Assembly (NCBI GenBank): GCA_963855995.1
Contig: OY979721.1
Location: 3,472,001 to 3,536,000, forward strand
Direction: 5' to 3'
Length of the DNA stretch: 64,000 nucleotides
Source: Muricea muricata
Taxonomy: Eukaryota > Cnidaria > Anthozoa > Malacalcyonacea > Plexauridae
Positions 1 through 11,670 of the stretch are shown here, in pieces. The notes beneath the pieces were generated by a model. That model was given only the letters and a program-made list of their open reading frames with translations, was not told the origin of the DNA and did not search any database. Position numbers and translations under genes: made by a program. The stretch's first letter is position 1. The number at the start of each line of letters is the position of its first letter.

Positions 1-28
1 ATTCCCGATTTCAAGATCCCAGACGGAA

Positions 29-1227
29 GTGTATCTATTATTCTACCAAACAGCCCTTCAAACCTTTGTTCATTTTAATATGTTTCTCCAACGTGAAGAT
101 CCTGTGATACCAGTTATTTATGAGCAAACTAATTCATTCTTACAGAAGCTTGCTAGCAAGTTTCTGACAGTACAAACTATTAAGGCAGCAAACGGAGATT
201 ACACTACTCTTCAATTCAAGGAACCAGCTGTGCAACATTAAGGTAATATAGAAGTATAACGAATAAATTTTCAACTAATACAGGAGTTCAATTTTACAGT
301 TTACGTTTTGTATTGAAAGCTTTACAGTATGTGGTTATGTCAGCTAGATTATACTTCTATTATAGATAATGGTTTGTTTGTGGGAATGACAACCAAAACA
401 CGTCTGCGTCAACTGTTTGATGATGGAGATATCAGTGAAGGTGAAGCTCAGCGAAATACTTTCTACAAGAGTGTACGTGCATTCTACGTTCGAGCTATGG
501 AATATGCAACAAGTAATCTACCGTTGAACGATGAACTGTTGAAGAATGCCAGGTTTCTTGATTCCCATAGTAGAGAGAGTGCTAGTATTTCCCAAGTTGA
601 ATATTTCGTGAACAGGTAAATTAATTAAAGAATATGATGTTACATTGCTCAGTTGAGGGCTGTGACTGCTCAGTGTTCCACTAACTCTCATACAAATACA
701 CTCTCTCCATGTTTCTTGTTTTTCTACTTATTAGGTGTGTCAACTTTTTGGGTTGGAACTCGCCTGAACAAATGGATAATTTGTCAGAGGAATTTGTTGA
801 GTTCCAGTTGCTCAACGATAATGATATACCAAAAGAAACTTGGGATAAAGCAACTGTTTCGGTGGACGAAGATGAGAAATGCTATCACAGAATGGACTTT
901 CTTTGGCGGTACATCTCAACCGTGAAGTCACCAGACCATACGCCACGCTTTTTGATGCTCTCTAAAGTTGTTATGTTGGTTCTTGTGATCCCTCATTCTA
1001 ATGCTGAAGAAGAGCGTGTTTTTTCTATGGTAAGAAAGAACAAGACCGCCTTCCGACCAAGTCTGGACCCGAAAGGAACGCTTTCCAGCATTTTAACCAT
1101 TAAATTAGGTCAGGATAAACCTTCTCATCAGTTCGAACCAACAAAAGAAGTTCTTAAGAAAGCCAAATCCGCTACTAGAATAGTTATCATAGCCGTAAAC
1201 GTTGTCCTCATAATTATATTAGTGTGA
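29..1227 (+). pseudogene. hAT-transposase-derived gene, last three exons, one in-frame stop
   Basis: Three exons read in one frame: about 29-242, 349-615 and 735-1227. Donor/acceptor phases agree (exon 2 ends AAC-AG and exon 3 starts with G, restoring Arg; exon 1 and exon 2 also join in phase 1). The last exon contains SNAEEERVFSMVRKNKTAF followed by a LDPKGTLSSILTIKL segment, the C-terminal dimerisation signature of hAT transposases. The only break seen is TAA at 239-241, next to the exon 1 donor, one base from CAA. The reading could start upstream of the window, since the opening bases look coding in another frame. Introns are unusual for a mobile hAT gene, so this may be a host-adopted copy that later decayed or a multi-exon element. 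Upstream catalytic parts are outside the window. The domain call is fairly sure; functional status is not. Confidence 0.6.
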
Positions 1228-1257
1228 TTTAGAACTGTGTTATTGTTATTTTTATTA

Positions 1258-1263
1258 AAATAA
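1258..1263 (+). terminator. polyadenylation signal AATAAA
   Basis: AATAAA lies about 30 nt after the stop codon of the hAT-derived gene, the usual place for a poly(A) signal. Seen directly; use is inferred. Confidence 0.45.
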
Positions 1264-1730
1264 AGAGCTGACAAGCAATATTAATGATAATTTGGTGTAT
1301 TGATCGTCTATAGCAGTAGTGCATCATTCAAAAGCAAAGTTAGTCCGAATAAGTTATGCTTTAATGAGAGTCACAGACTTAGTCACACTTTGACTGGCAG
1401 CTTACATAACTAGCACGTCATAACCTCGCCAGTCTCACGCCCAGTTCCTTCTCCACCTTGGCAGCTATGTAAAAAAATAAACCCTAACCCTGTGTGGCCA
1501 GGTATTCTATAATTGTACTGGAAAATATTTCTACCTCATAATATCACTGGAAGAAAAAATGCAGACATATCTATTACCAGGTATATTGATTATAATACGT
1601 ACATTTTCAACTGACAATTCTAGTTTTAATTTTTCAGAAAGGACAAAATACCAGGGCATTTGTATGCCTGAAACTGAAGCAATTCAGTGCCGTCGAATAC
1701 TTTATATCAGTCATGATGCCCTAACCAAAA
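1264..1730. other. intergenic, no gene seen
   Basis: No convincing coding frame, RNA gene or repeat was recognised. A short 66-codon frame from 1559 runs into the adjoining tandem repeat and has no recognisable content. Confidence 0.4.
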
Positions 1731-2161
1731 CAGTAAAACTTTATAACCATGGCATGTAAAGCGTATAAACCAGAACTTAAGTAATAACCATGACACTATA
1801 ACTAGAACAGTAGAACTTTATAACCACGGCATGTAAAGCCTACAAACCAGAACTATGTAATAACCATGACACTATAACTGGATTACAGTAAAACTTTATA
1901 ACCATGGCATGTAAAGCGTATAAACCAGAACTTAAGTAATAACCATGACACTATAACTAGAACAGTAGAACTTTATAACCACGGCATGTAAAGCCTACAA
2001 ACCAGAACTATGTAATAACCATGACACTATAACTGGATTACAGTAAAACTTTATAACCATGGCATGTAAAGCGTATAAACCAGAACTTAAGTAATAACCA
2101 TGACACTATAACTAGAACAGTAGAACTTTATAACCACGGCATGTAAAGCCTACAAACCAGA
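1731..2161. repeat. 155-bp tandem repeat (dimer of about 77-78 bp)
   Basis: The word CAGTAAAACTTTATAACC recurs at 1731, 1886 and 2041, a period of exactly 155 bp. Each unit is itself two related halves (one with ACCATGGCATG, one with ACCACGGCATG). About 2.8 units are present and copies are nearly identical, so the amplification is recent. It abuts the coding remnant at 2179. Confidence 0.9.
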
Positions 2162-2178
2162 ATTGTGAGTGGAATACT

Positions 2179-2548
2179 TTGCAGCCCTCCAACCAAGAAC
2201 CGGTCCAACATTTTTCCATCATCAAGTCAATTTCTAAAGAAGCACCATCTTGCATCAAACCTTCCTTCGATCCATTAATTTTGGCGAAAATTACCCGTAA
2301 TCTCTCTAAATTCAACGCAAAGTTTGACGATGAAACAACAAAGTGGTGGAATGTCTTGTTACAAAACACTCCGCGCGACATGCACCCCCATTCCCTGGTG
2401 TTTAGATACCTTGCTACGTACGAATAAGACAGCCGTACCCCAGAACGTCTCAAACATTGAAGAAAATGGAGTCCAGTTAAGAATAAGAAAGGAACTGAAA
2501 AGTCTTCTGGCAAAAGAATTAAGGAAAACTGAGGTGTGTATAGTCTAA
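2179..2548 (+). pseudogene. unrecognised coding remnant with a frame break
   Basis: Two frames look like pieces of one protein. The first (2179-2427) includes the run KWWNVLLQNTPRDMHPHSLV. The second continues from about 2425 to 2542 with RIRKELKSLLAKELRKTE and ends at GAG followed by GTGTGT, a plausible splice donor. The switch of frame near 2425 means a frameshift or an unseen small intron. The amino-acid composition looks like real protein, but I do not recognise the family. The opposite strand also has a 156-codon frame here, which I take as a shadow. Confidence 0.35.
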
Positions 2549-2926
2549 AAGTAAGTTGATGTATGTTAAATATACAAAGCAACCGTTAAAGTGTAATTGT
2601 GTCACCACAGAGTAAACTGCATGAGCGGCAATTGAGCGAACTGCACACACCGTCACGAACTCAGTATATTGTAATAAATTATGTCTTTCTCACTAGATAA
2701 AGGTTGGAGGTGGAAAAGGAAAACAAAATGTGCCGTCAAACAGACAAACGAGGAAGTCAAAAAAATATCAAGCCACTGATCAACATAGCGAATGTACAGA
2801 CTTGAGACAGTACGAAGTTAGCCTGCCTTACAGAAGGAAATAACACTCTTTTATTTCCCGGCTTCCATACAGGCTGTACGAAATTAAACGATTTCACTTA
2901 CTGTACATGCAGGCTGCCCTTAAAAA
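2549..2926. other. intergenic, no gene seen
   Basis: No coding frame or repeat supported between the coding remnant and the foldback element. Confidence 0.4.
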
Positions 2927-3168
2927 GATCGTTGTCCGATCCGAACTGGAGTCAAAGCTGGGCGTGGAGCATAGGAAAACACTAGGGAGAACCACGGGGC
3001 TAAGGAGGCTAACGTTATTTGCCTAGCGTTTTTAACTAATGTTTAAGCAAATTTCTGTCTTTTGGGGGACATGCCTGTAAAGTTGGTGCAATGAAGATTT
3101 CTCTTCGTTAAAGAAGACAAGTTGTCTTCGTCGAGAAATAGCGACGAGAAGATTTCAAGGCACCACTG

Positions 3169-3205
3169 AACCACTACACTGTATAGCTACGCTGTAGTGG
3201 TTCAG
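3169..3205. repeat. short hairpin inside left foldback arm
   Basis: GAACCACTACACTG and its inverse CGCTGTAGTGGTTC flank a few bases, making a stem-loop. A related hairpin lies in the opposite arm at about 4929-4996. Confidence 0.6.
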
Positions 3206-3721
3206 CTATAACGGTACCAGCATGGGTGCGAAAAGATGCGCAAACAGCTTAAAGCCATAAAAACAAGTTTTTTCTTTCAGGAAAGAGTCAAGTACGACAA
3301 CGCTTACTAAATCTAGCCGTGACGTCATTTTTTAAGTTGTGTAGCTATGTTTCACAGTGATGAGGTCTTTGCAAGAAGTTTGCGAAGATGAGTAACTGTT
3401 GCTTTTCGTGACTTTCCGTGAGCCTTTCTTCTTGATCGAGCTTTATATGCCATTGCGTTCAGTGTCCTTGACATAGGAGTCGTTTATTTATGGCCTTGGG
3501 TTTAATTCCCAAACACTGAATGGTTGTCTTTAGCTCATTCAAGTAATGAAATAACATTGCAACAAGATGGCACTGCGTTAACCAATTTTTCATCACATAA
3601 TGGACGATTCCCCTTTTCGGCAAACTTTTGAATTTGGAATATTCATTAGCACAGCTGGAAACGGCATCCTAAAATCAGTAAAAGGGAAAGTTTGATTGCA
3701 AAATGTAGAAAATATAGCCCT

Positions 3722-3870
3722 GTGAAACACAAAACTATTGATACTCCGTAAATTGTCAACATCTTTATTCTAAACGTTTTGACATGAGGATGACTTGTAC
3801 GACATGTCGAAACGTTTAGAATGAAAATTTTGACAATTTACGGATATCAACAGTTTTGTGTTTTATAAAA
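3722..3870. repeat. inner inverted repeat of foldback element
   Basis: GTGAAACACAAAACTATTGA and TCTAAACGTTTTGACAT on the left reappear inverted as ATGTCGAAACGTTTAGA and CAACAGTTTTGTGTTTTA on the right. This could be a smaller element nested in the foldback centre. Confidence 0.6.
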
Positions 3871-4126
3871 ACACTCTCGTAAATTTTAAAGCCCTGTGAA
3901 GTTTGCAAATTTTGTATACTTTTGTATTATGCGCGGAAAAGCTTAATCACATGTCGAAATCTGATGGTCCATTCATGCGCAAAAAACGACAGACAAGCAA
4001 ATAGTATAAGTCGTAACTCAGAAGTACCTCTGAGATTTAGCTCGTATCATGTCCATAGTAAAATGTCAGTTTCACGGGTGGTTTTAACTGGACTGCCAAC
4101 ACTAGTAACTTTACTTTACTTGTGAT

Positions 4127-4283
4127 ATAACCTATAAAGTGCATGGTTATGTAAAAGATGCGAGTCTCAACATTTCCTTCATGTTGGTAGTGAACTATCT
4201 TTATGTAAGTGTCAAGTCAGTATCTTTACCTCAGTGTGAGCTCAAAGCTTGTCGTAACCATGCATTATATAGGTTATAGCGTA
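4127..4283. repeat. inner inverted repeat (central)
   Basis: ATAACCTATAAAGTGCATGG at the left is mirrored by CCATGCATTATATAGGTTAT at the right, about 110 bp apart. It lies in the core of the foldback element. Confidence 0.5.
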
Positions 4284-5253
4284 AGAAAACTAACTGCTCG
4301 TCGTTGTCATACAATCTCGAATTACAGTTAGCGGGGTCGGCAGTGCTGTTAAAAGCACCAATTTAAACTATTCCATATTTTACTATCGAGATGGTACAAA
4401 TAGAATCGCAGAGTTCTGAGTTAAGGCTCGTAGGATATACTACATGTTTGTCTGTCGTTGTCGGCGCATGAGTTACGTGTTGACAAATCGGTTGCAGGCG
4501 TGGCATACTGACCAGGCAAATTGATAACGCAGTGCCATCTTGTTGCAATGTTATCTCTTCACTTGAAAGAGCTAAAGACTGCCATTCAGTGTTTGGGAAT
4601 TAAACCCAAGGCCATAAATACATGACTCCTATATCAAGGACACTGAACGTAATGGCACATAAAGCCCGATCAAGACAAAAGCTCAGGGAAAGTCAAGAAA
4701 AGCAACATTTACCAATTATCCAAACTTCGAATTCCCTTGTTGCAAAGACCTCGCTGTAAAACATAGCTACACGACTTACAACATGACTACACGGCTTTGA
4801 TTTAGTAATCTTTGTCGTCTTTGACTTTTCCTGAAAGAAAACATTTGCTTTAAAGTGTTTGCGCATCTTTGCACTTCCATGCTTCTTGTACCGTAATCTT
4901 TGGGCAGACGTCCACCATATATGTTTGGCACAGTGTAGTGGTTCAGCCAGCTAAACCACTACACTGTAGTTTTACAGTGTGGTGGTTTAGTGGTGCATTG
5001 AAGTCTTCTCGTCGCTATTTCTCGAGGAAGACAACTTGTCTTCTCGAACGAAGAGAAATAACGGCGAAAAGTCTTCTATGCACCAACCCTACAGGCCTGT
5101 CCCCAACAGTCAAGTTAAGGAAATTTGCTTAAGTATTAGTTAAAAACACTAGGCAATAACGTTTGCCTCCTTGGCCCTGTGGTTTTGTCTAGTGTTTTCC
5201 GGCACTCCACGCCCAGCTTTGGACTTGAGTTTTGGGTGGATCGGGGACCGATC

Positions 5254-7128
5254 AGTCTAAATGAGCGAGTGAAGAATTAAATTCTTACCAAACTCAGTTG
5301 GACTTGAAGCGGTCTCCGATCCGCCTAAAATCAAAGTCAAACGACGTGTGCAAGTCGGAAGACAGTTACTTTTGCCTCTCGGCCACGGAGGGAAAGATGT
5401 TTGCCAATAAAAACTCGAACGGGTCTTTCCTTGCTCATCAGCATGCAAATAAAAAAAAATACAAAAACGTCCCTTACAGGCATTTTTTGGCAAGATAACT
5501 AAGTAAAGTACAAGTAAAGAAGTAAAGCAAACGTCTGAGTTGAAAATAATGACAAAAACACTTTATTTCCGTAATAAAAACTGATTTTCAGCTTCTCACA
5601 TGGATCATTGAACATTATACATACGGGTATTTTCTTTAACAATAGTCATCTGACGTCATTTGCTTCCTGGTCACCGAAGAAGAAGCTTCGTCGTTCAAAT
5701 TGTTTGCGCCAAGACTAAACTGGTCTTAAAATTCTGTAAGAAAATAGATGAACAACAAGTGATTCAAGAGAAATGCCCAGCAACATAGAGGGGAGACATC
5801 TGAAAGCGATTCGAGTTAAAATGACGAAGAAATGGGAAGAGAATTGCGAAGCAAAATGTGGCTTGATCGAAGAATTCAAAATCAAAATGGCGTCGTCTAC
5901 CTCTACAATCTTAAAGACGCAACAAAAATCGTTCTAGTGTACACATGTAAGTATTATTTAATTAGCTATTCTACTCCTTCACTGGTAGATGTTTTAGTCA
6001 TTAAATGTTACATTATTGATAAAAGCTCGGCCTACTTACCAGGTCGTAATCTCACTTTTTAAATTTCATATAATAATGACAGTCTCTAATTTTATCTCCC
6101 TAGCTAGATCATAAGAAAAGCGTTCGAAATGGAACATCGGTGACATGATTACATAGAACCATTTCGAGGTAAAAAATTTTTATCCAAAGTCTGAGTCATT
6201 CAGCTGCACAAGGCTAACGTTGAGGCATTAATTTTGCTTAATTTCTACTTTTCATTTAACATTTTAGATAGTCCAAAGATATTGCTAGATAACCACGTGA
6301 AAAATATGATGCGAGATGCCAACATCAAAAAAAGGATTTTGAAGAGAATTTAGTGGTAAGAAAACTAAATATTACAATATACTTGCTATCATTGTAACCC
6401 TCCCCCTCCCACCCCCCCCCCCCCCCAATTTTAACATAAGATATCCGTTTGTCAAACTCCTTTCTAAACTTCATTTTTTGGCAATCCAAGTAATACATTA
6501 ACATTTCTTCCTAGTAAGACCACACCCACTCAAGGGGGATTAACAAAGAGTTAATGATTATTATTAATTATGTTATTATGTGTCCAGTGTTGTATCAATA
6601 GTCCGTTCGTTACTCTAAACAAACTGTAACTTGCATTTATTCTTCCGTTTCTTTTTCTTCAAAACCTCTTCTGTCCGCTAATACGCTGCAATCTATGAAG
6701 AAACAGGGAATTCAGATTTCTAGTTCAAGGAGAATTCCGAGCTAGGAATTAGGCCATTGTTAACAACTGATTTAATGAGTGATAACATGACCTTTAAACC
6801 GCGTTTGATTTGGACTGGAAGTCTGAATTTCTTGATTCTAACACTTCAGGTCTTCGTTTTTACCACTCCCTCCTCCCTCACTTTCACTTCAATTCAACCT
6901 TTATCCTGTTGATCTCCTCCCCCCTCCCACTATCTCCCCCTTCCACTATCTCCCTTCTGGGGTAGTACCCCATTGCTTTACTCCAGTCTCCCTCCTGTAC
7001 CCCTTACCAGTACCTCTTCTATATACTTTAAGTTATTCATTTGTGGTAATTATTCGAGAATTATTCATTTAGTTTGAACATTACACTTGTATAATAACTA
7101 CATTGAAACACGTGCCTTTATTAATATA
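5254..7128. other. gene-poor stretch with exon-like islands, poly-C and CT-rich tracts
   Basis: Two islands look like exons of an unidentified transcript: about 5822-5947 (ends at GTAAGTATT, two frames open) and about 6268-6356 (preceded by TTTTAG, ends at GTAAG). An uninterrupted C tract lies near 6410-6426. A strongly pyrimidine-rich tract covers about 6860-7015. No protein was recognised. Confidence 0.25.
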
Positions 7129-7129
7129 T

Positions 7130-7378
7130 TGTTAACGCTGCCTTCGTTGTTACCTGGCCCTCACAGCTTAATTAAGCTAAGGATTCCCTTGAGTACCGAT
7201 ATTTACAATTCCAACCACCTTGTCAACATTCCTAACCTGTGCAACCGGACCAAACCTACGACTGTCGGCAGAGCGTTGATTAACTCCTCACATAAGTGTC
7301 ACGAATCTGAAGTGGGGATTGAACTCACGATCTCATAGTGGCAGGCGCTTGCTCTGACGATTGCGCCACTTGGTCATC
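7130..7378 (-). mobile_element. tRNA-derived SINE
   Basis: On the minus strand the head reads AAGTGGCGCAATCGTCAGAG (A box) and, after tRNA-like spacing, GTGAGTTCAATCCCC (B box), as in the 5' part of a tRNA-derived SINE. The body runs on toward lower coordinates through a unique segment to about 7130. There is no clear tail or target-site duplication, so the 3' limit is approximate. It is not a functional tRNA: no acceptor stem closes around the boxes. Confidence 0.65.
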
Positions 7379-9330
7379 ACTGTAGAGGATCAAACAATCC
7401 CACTCGAGAAATTTAAATTTTTCCGCGTTGTTTCACTGTAATTATTTTATAAAACAACCAGTTTCCTGGCCAGGATATCGTCATCCAATGTATTTAAGGT
7501 GTTTCCCGCGCGCATGGAAGATGCTATTCTGAACAAAAAAAACCGTTTGGTATTTCATTACTTTCTCATACTTTTTCAAATACATTTTTATTTTTTCAAA
7601 AATGTGTCCCGTGGAGGTGAAAATGACCCCACGAATGCCTTAAAATTCCTCCAGTTTGTGTTGCGTTTTTTCTTGGACTTGAAATGCCCTTCCATATTTA
7701 GTGCCTACACGCACACGATTTCCACCTGGTGCATTAGGGATTTTAGGCATCTGGGAGTTTTGTCAGTTGACTACCCTATGTGATATGCCACGACTATTTT
7801 GATCAATTAGTTCTCTCTAATCCTTAATATATATATATAGTTTTCTATTCTTACCTTGTAACAAATTTCTAAACATCGCAATTATTTATTTTTCCAAAGG
7901 ATTCCAAGTGAAAAAGAGTGAATACGCTAACCGAGGACAGAACAAGATGGGAAAGAATTGACATGGACCTGAGAAATGAATCACAAGCCGTGGCATCACA
8001 AGATGTAAAGATGCAAATACTAACGCAATTTACGGTTTGTCAAAGTAATTTTTAATCAAATTTCCGTTTAGCTTTCAATAATATGAAATATTATTTTCTT
8101 TATAATGCGATTTCTTCCTTTACTTTACGATAATTGACGGGATGTGAATAAGATTCTTACCTCCTGGACCGACGTGATGTTCTGTGAAGAGAGAAAGTGT
8201 CAACCAGATGAAGCCATAACCAGCATGATGAAACTAAAGCAATTGATGTGACGACGATCCAACAATAGAGTGGAAGTAAGTTTGTTGATTTTTTTGTTGA
8301 TTATAATTTCTGTGTAAGTCAACTTTCAATTCTTGGCTTCGTGAACCTATCGCACATTTTGCAATAAAAATAAGTAATAGGCATTAAGATGGTAATAGGC
8401 ATTAAGATGTCGAAAACGTTGTCATCATCGGTAGTGCAGTCGAATGTACATAAAATGATAGGTGCTTGCACTACCAGAAACGATACAGCAGAACTCGACT
8501 TTTTTTCGAGTAGTCAATACTAAGTTTGTCTCATCTTATAAAAGTTGTATTAAAAAAAGTTTAAAGTTGGAAAATATCTGCTAATGCAAAGAGCGCATGA
8601 TGTTTTTAATGGACTTTAGTGATCCTAAACAGTACAGCTTCTGCTCGAACATCTAGCAATATTGTTTTCCACAAAACATAATCTTCATAAGATTGCATAG
8701 TCTCGAAAATTTTGGTGCAAGCACAATCAACCGGTGAGAATTCAAAAATTACTTCATGCGCTAAATTAACGTACAGTATGCGATACTTGCAGAAAACCTT
8801 GATTTTAGTGACGCCACAACCCGGGTTAGATTTCTCAAATTTTTGGCAATGGATATCGCGTTCAAAATAGACGCGAAATTATAATACCCTGCTTGTGACG
8901 TAACATACACATTCAAAATAACCAAAGACGGTGGGTGGCTCGATCAATCGCAAAATATCTCGAGAACTATAATCCTTTGACGGTGTAAAATGGTTTTTCA
9001 ATTTCTATATAATTCTATAAGTTCTTTCGAATAAGACGGACTCATATATTGACATATCCATTAACTATTATTGTGAGCTAACGTATGCCATATCTTAGCT
9101 TCTACAGTATAAATACGTCCACCTCAGAACTGTGGATTATTTATCTATGGAAATATTTCTTGTTTTCGAAAAAGGTCGCGACCAAGAATCCCAAAAGAGA
9201 ATGTACTGTAACATCAAACAAGCAGCCAAGAAATGTGAGTTGATATTCAAAATACTTTGCCAAAAGTTAATGATAATTGTTAGCCATCTAGCGAAAAATT
9301 CGATTTTTAAGTTACAAAATGCGTCGTTAA
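7379..9330. other. gene-poor stretch with exon-like islands
   Basis: Two further islands look like spliced exons: about 7901-8035 (preceded by a pyrimidine run, open in one frame, followed by GTTTGT) and about 8157-8276 (ends at GTAAGTTTG). Together with the islands at 5.8 and 6.3 kb they could be one non-coding or decayed plus-strand transcript. An 18-19-bp word (GGTAATAGGCATTAAGAT) is duplicated at 8373-8409. A (TA)n run is at about 7830. No protein was recognised. Confidence 0.25.
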
Positions 9331-9538
9331 GCCCGAGACAGACCAGACGCGATTTGACAGAGCGACGGGAATTTTTGGTTTTCAACGTCCTTTAACTTTA
9401 ATCCTTTTCTATTTTTCTCCAATCTTCGGAAGGATTTCAGCAATTTAAGCTAGTTGGTGCACACACCTAACCAAATTTCTTTCCGTTTGATGGAAAAATC
9501 GCGCCGCGTTGACAAATCGCGTCCGGTCTGTGTGAGCC
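9331..9538. mobile_element. 208-bp MITE with TTAA target duplication
   Basis: Terminal inverted repeats GCCCGAGACAGACCAGACGC (left) and the inverse of GCGTCCGGTCTGTGTGAGCC (right) are flanked on both sides by TTAA (9327-9330 and 9539-9542). TTAA duplication is the mark of piggyBac-type insertion. There is no coding capacity. Confidence 0.65.
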
Positions 9539-9542
9539 TTAA

Positions 9543-11395
9543 TTGTACATACAGGCGTAACTTCATGCAGGGGGGGTGTTAAAAGGGGGTGTGTTTCGAC
9601 GGTGTATATTAGGAATTTTTGATGAATATGTCGTGAAAAATCTCAACATATATAAAATATATAAAAATTATTTATACAGTCAAAAACACTTGGCACATGA
9701 CATCCGTCAAAGAAAATTTTGCCATGTTAATTTCGTCAGATACTCTAATTACTCCGAATAAATTATTTTGAATAAATTAAACGTAAAACGTTTTCTCCTA
9801 TATGATAATCTGCAGATTGAGTCGTGTCGGTGAACGCGATATTATACTGGAGCGATAACTTGATTATTTTTTTTAACGTAACGAATCATGAATGAGTCGC
9901 CCTTGATCTCTTCACGAATTTTGGACTAGAATCAAAGAACAGAACGGTCGTGATCTTAACATGAAAGAACAACTGATAACTTGGTCGCTATTCTTAAGCC
10001 TAAATAGACTTCCTTAGTTTGTGTGTAAATTAACCCATTCCAGATCATGCGATTTGAAATAGTTTACTTTAAGTGACCATTCCGCAATCATATGATCTGA
10101 AATGGTTAACTTACATGTAAACTGAGGAGGTCTATCGACGTTCGACTTCTAGCTCCTTTCTAATGCTTTTGTCGGCTCGTTTGATACCATTTTACCAAGA
10201 ACGATCAAGACTTAATCCTTGCACTTCCATTTAAAAATTAATGTAAATGGCCTGTGCACTTCCACAATTCTTGATTTTCAATACAGTCTTTCTGAAAAAG
10301 GGTCAATAGCTTGGGAAAACGGTACTAAAATTGTTCATGACGTTAATGGGTGTTGAACGTTGGGTGATCAGCTAAACATGGGTTTTTTCCTGCAGTTATC
10401 GTTCCAGTGTTTATTAGCTCGTGTATTCTTGGGTTTCACGTGACGTGATAAATTTCACGTGTGATAAATTTCACGTGGGTCAACTCCAAACTGATAGACA
10501 GTCACTGGAGGGAAATAATTTTTCACTAAATGTATTGACCTTGCGTTTGGAAGCAAATAGCGCAATTTCGTGAGATTTGTTCTAAAGTACAGTAAAATCA
10601 TCAAATACATTTTGGGTTGACCCCCACTCAGATTTACTGCAAAATGCCCTAGTGAAAACCAAGAATATAGACACTATGCCTTTTTTGTAAGGTGAATACC
10701 ACCTTTTACCTTAATGATAAAGCAAAGTTACAGTCTGTTTGTAACCTTTGATTGAAAATGATTGAATCTTAACGAGTAGTTAGCACGAATACTTTATCAA
10801 AAATTCTACGTTTATTGACTGAAAAATTAATCGCGTCTGCTGTCAAAATTAGTCACATTTTGAACTACTTCATATACAAGGAAATTTAATCGCCTTTATT
10901 ATCTAATGGATACGATCTACTAATTTCAAAAGGTAATGGGTGTAAAGACACGAAAGAGAAAAAGAGAAGAATGAACGATCTTGGAAGACATGGACCCGCA
11001 AATCAGTAACAATCCGCAAGAATGACAAGACATTGTAATAGCAAGTAGTGGTAACTTACAAGTTAGTGGAAAACAAGATACTTATTATTTGGTTCTCATA
11101 TGTCACGGACATTGGCGACGACCATTGTCTCTGATCAGTAACATTTTTTGTGAATTTTCTCCGTGAATGATTACCGACAATGCTAATATTAACTCAATCA
11201 TCGGCGACATATTAGAACCAGGCTTTAGAGATCAAAGAGGATTCGAGTAAATTTTATTGATTCTCGTTGAACAAAATCATTGTTTTTCGTTGGGAAAAAA
11301 GCCAATAAGAAAAAAACCACATGGAACATTCCACTCCGGCAATAATGACACTTTTGTTTGGTTTCATATTTCGTGTTCAAAAAATCAGGTAAAAA
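9543..11395. other. intergenic, no gene seen
   Basis: No coding frame is supported. It contains a short direct repeat of GTGATAAATTTCACGTG near 10446-10477 and a possible small inverted-repeat element with arms at about 10475-10490 and 10611-10626 (GTGGGTCAAC against GTTGACCCCC). Confidence 0.35.
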
Positions 11396-11552
11396 TATAA
11401 TATAACAATAGAGTTGACGTTCGCGGGCATAAATATGTTTTTGGCCCGACTCAGAACCATTTTAGCCCGAGCGCCGCGAGAGTTAAAATGAGCTCTGAGG
11501 AGAGCTAAAAACATATTTATGCCCAAGAACATCAACTTTATTGCTATTATAA
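11396..11552. repeat. 157-bp inverted-repeat element (MITE-like)
   Basis: Arms of about 45 bp carry GGGCATAAATATGTTTTT on the left and the inverse AAAAACATATTTATGCCC on the right, extended by GTTGACGTTC / GAACATCAAC. The centre has further short complementary words. There is no coding content; the outer ends are approximate. Confidence 0.7.
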
Positions 11553-11640
11553 TAACTTTAAGGGCCATATATTTGAGCAAAAACTTAAAATATCACTTAA
11601 AAGTGGGCATTTAAAATGACTTATAAATTGGCTATTACGT

Positions 11641-11670
11641 CAGCGGGCTAAAATTTACCATAGCCCGCTG
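11641..11670. repeat. short perfect hairpin
   Basis: CAGCGGGCTA and TAGCCCGCTG form a perfect 10-bp stem with a 10-base loop. No T-run follows, so there is no reason to call it a terminator. Confidence 0.6.

Larger units (their letters stand above)
2927..5253. mobile_element. large imperfect foldback (inverted-repeat) element
   Basis: Two long arms are reverse complements with many small differences: roughly 2927-3580 and 4525-5253. Matching landmarks are AAAGCTGGGCGTGGAG (left) against CTCCACGCCCAGCTTT (right), the CACTAG/CTAGTG block, paired GAAGACAAGTTGTCTTC blocks, and CAAGATGGCACTGCGTTA near the inner ends. Outer ends show GATCG-CCGATC on both sides. The middle holds two smaller inverted repeats (about 3722-3870 and 4127-4283). 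No transposase frame is present, so it would be non-autonomous. The exact ends and a target-site duplication could not be fixed. A further short copy of the terminal motif sits at 5310-5338. Confidence 0.75.

Noticed and set aside
2112-2582. 156-codon minus-strand frame
   Set aside because: It overlaps the more protein-like plus-strand fragment and shows no recognisable motif.
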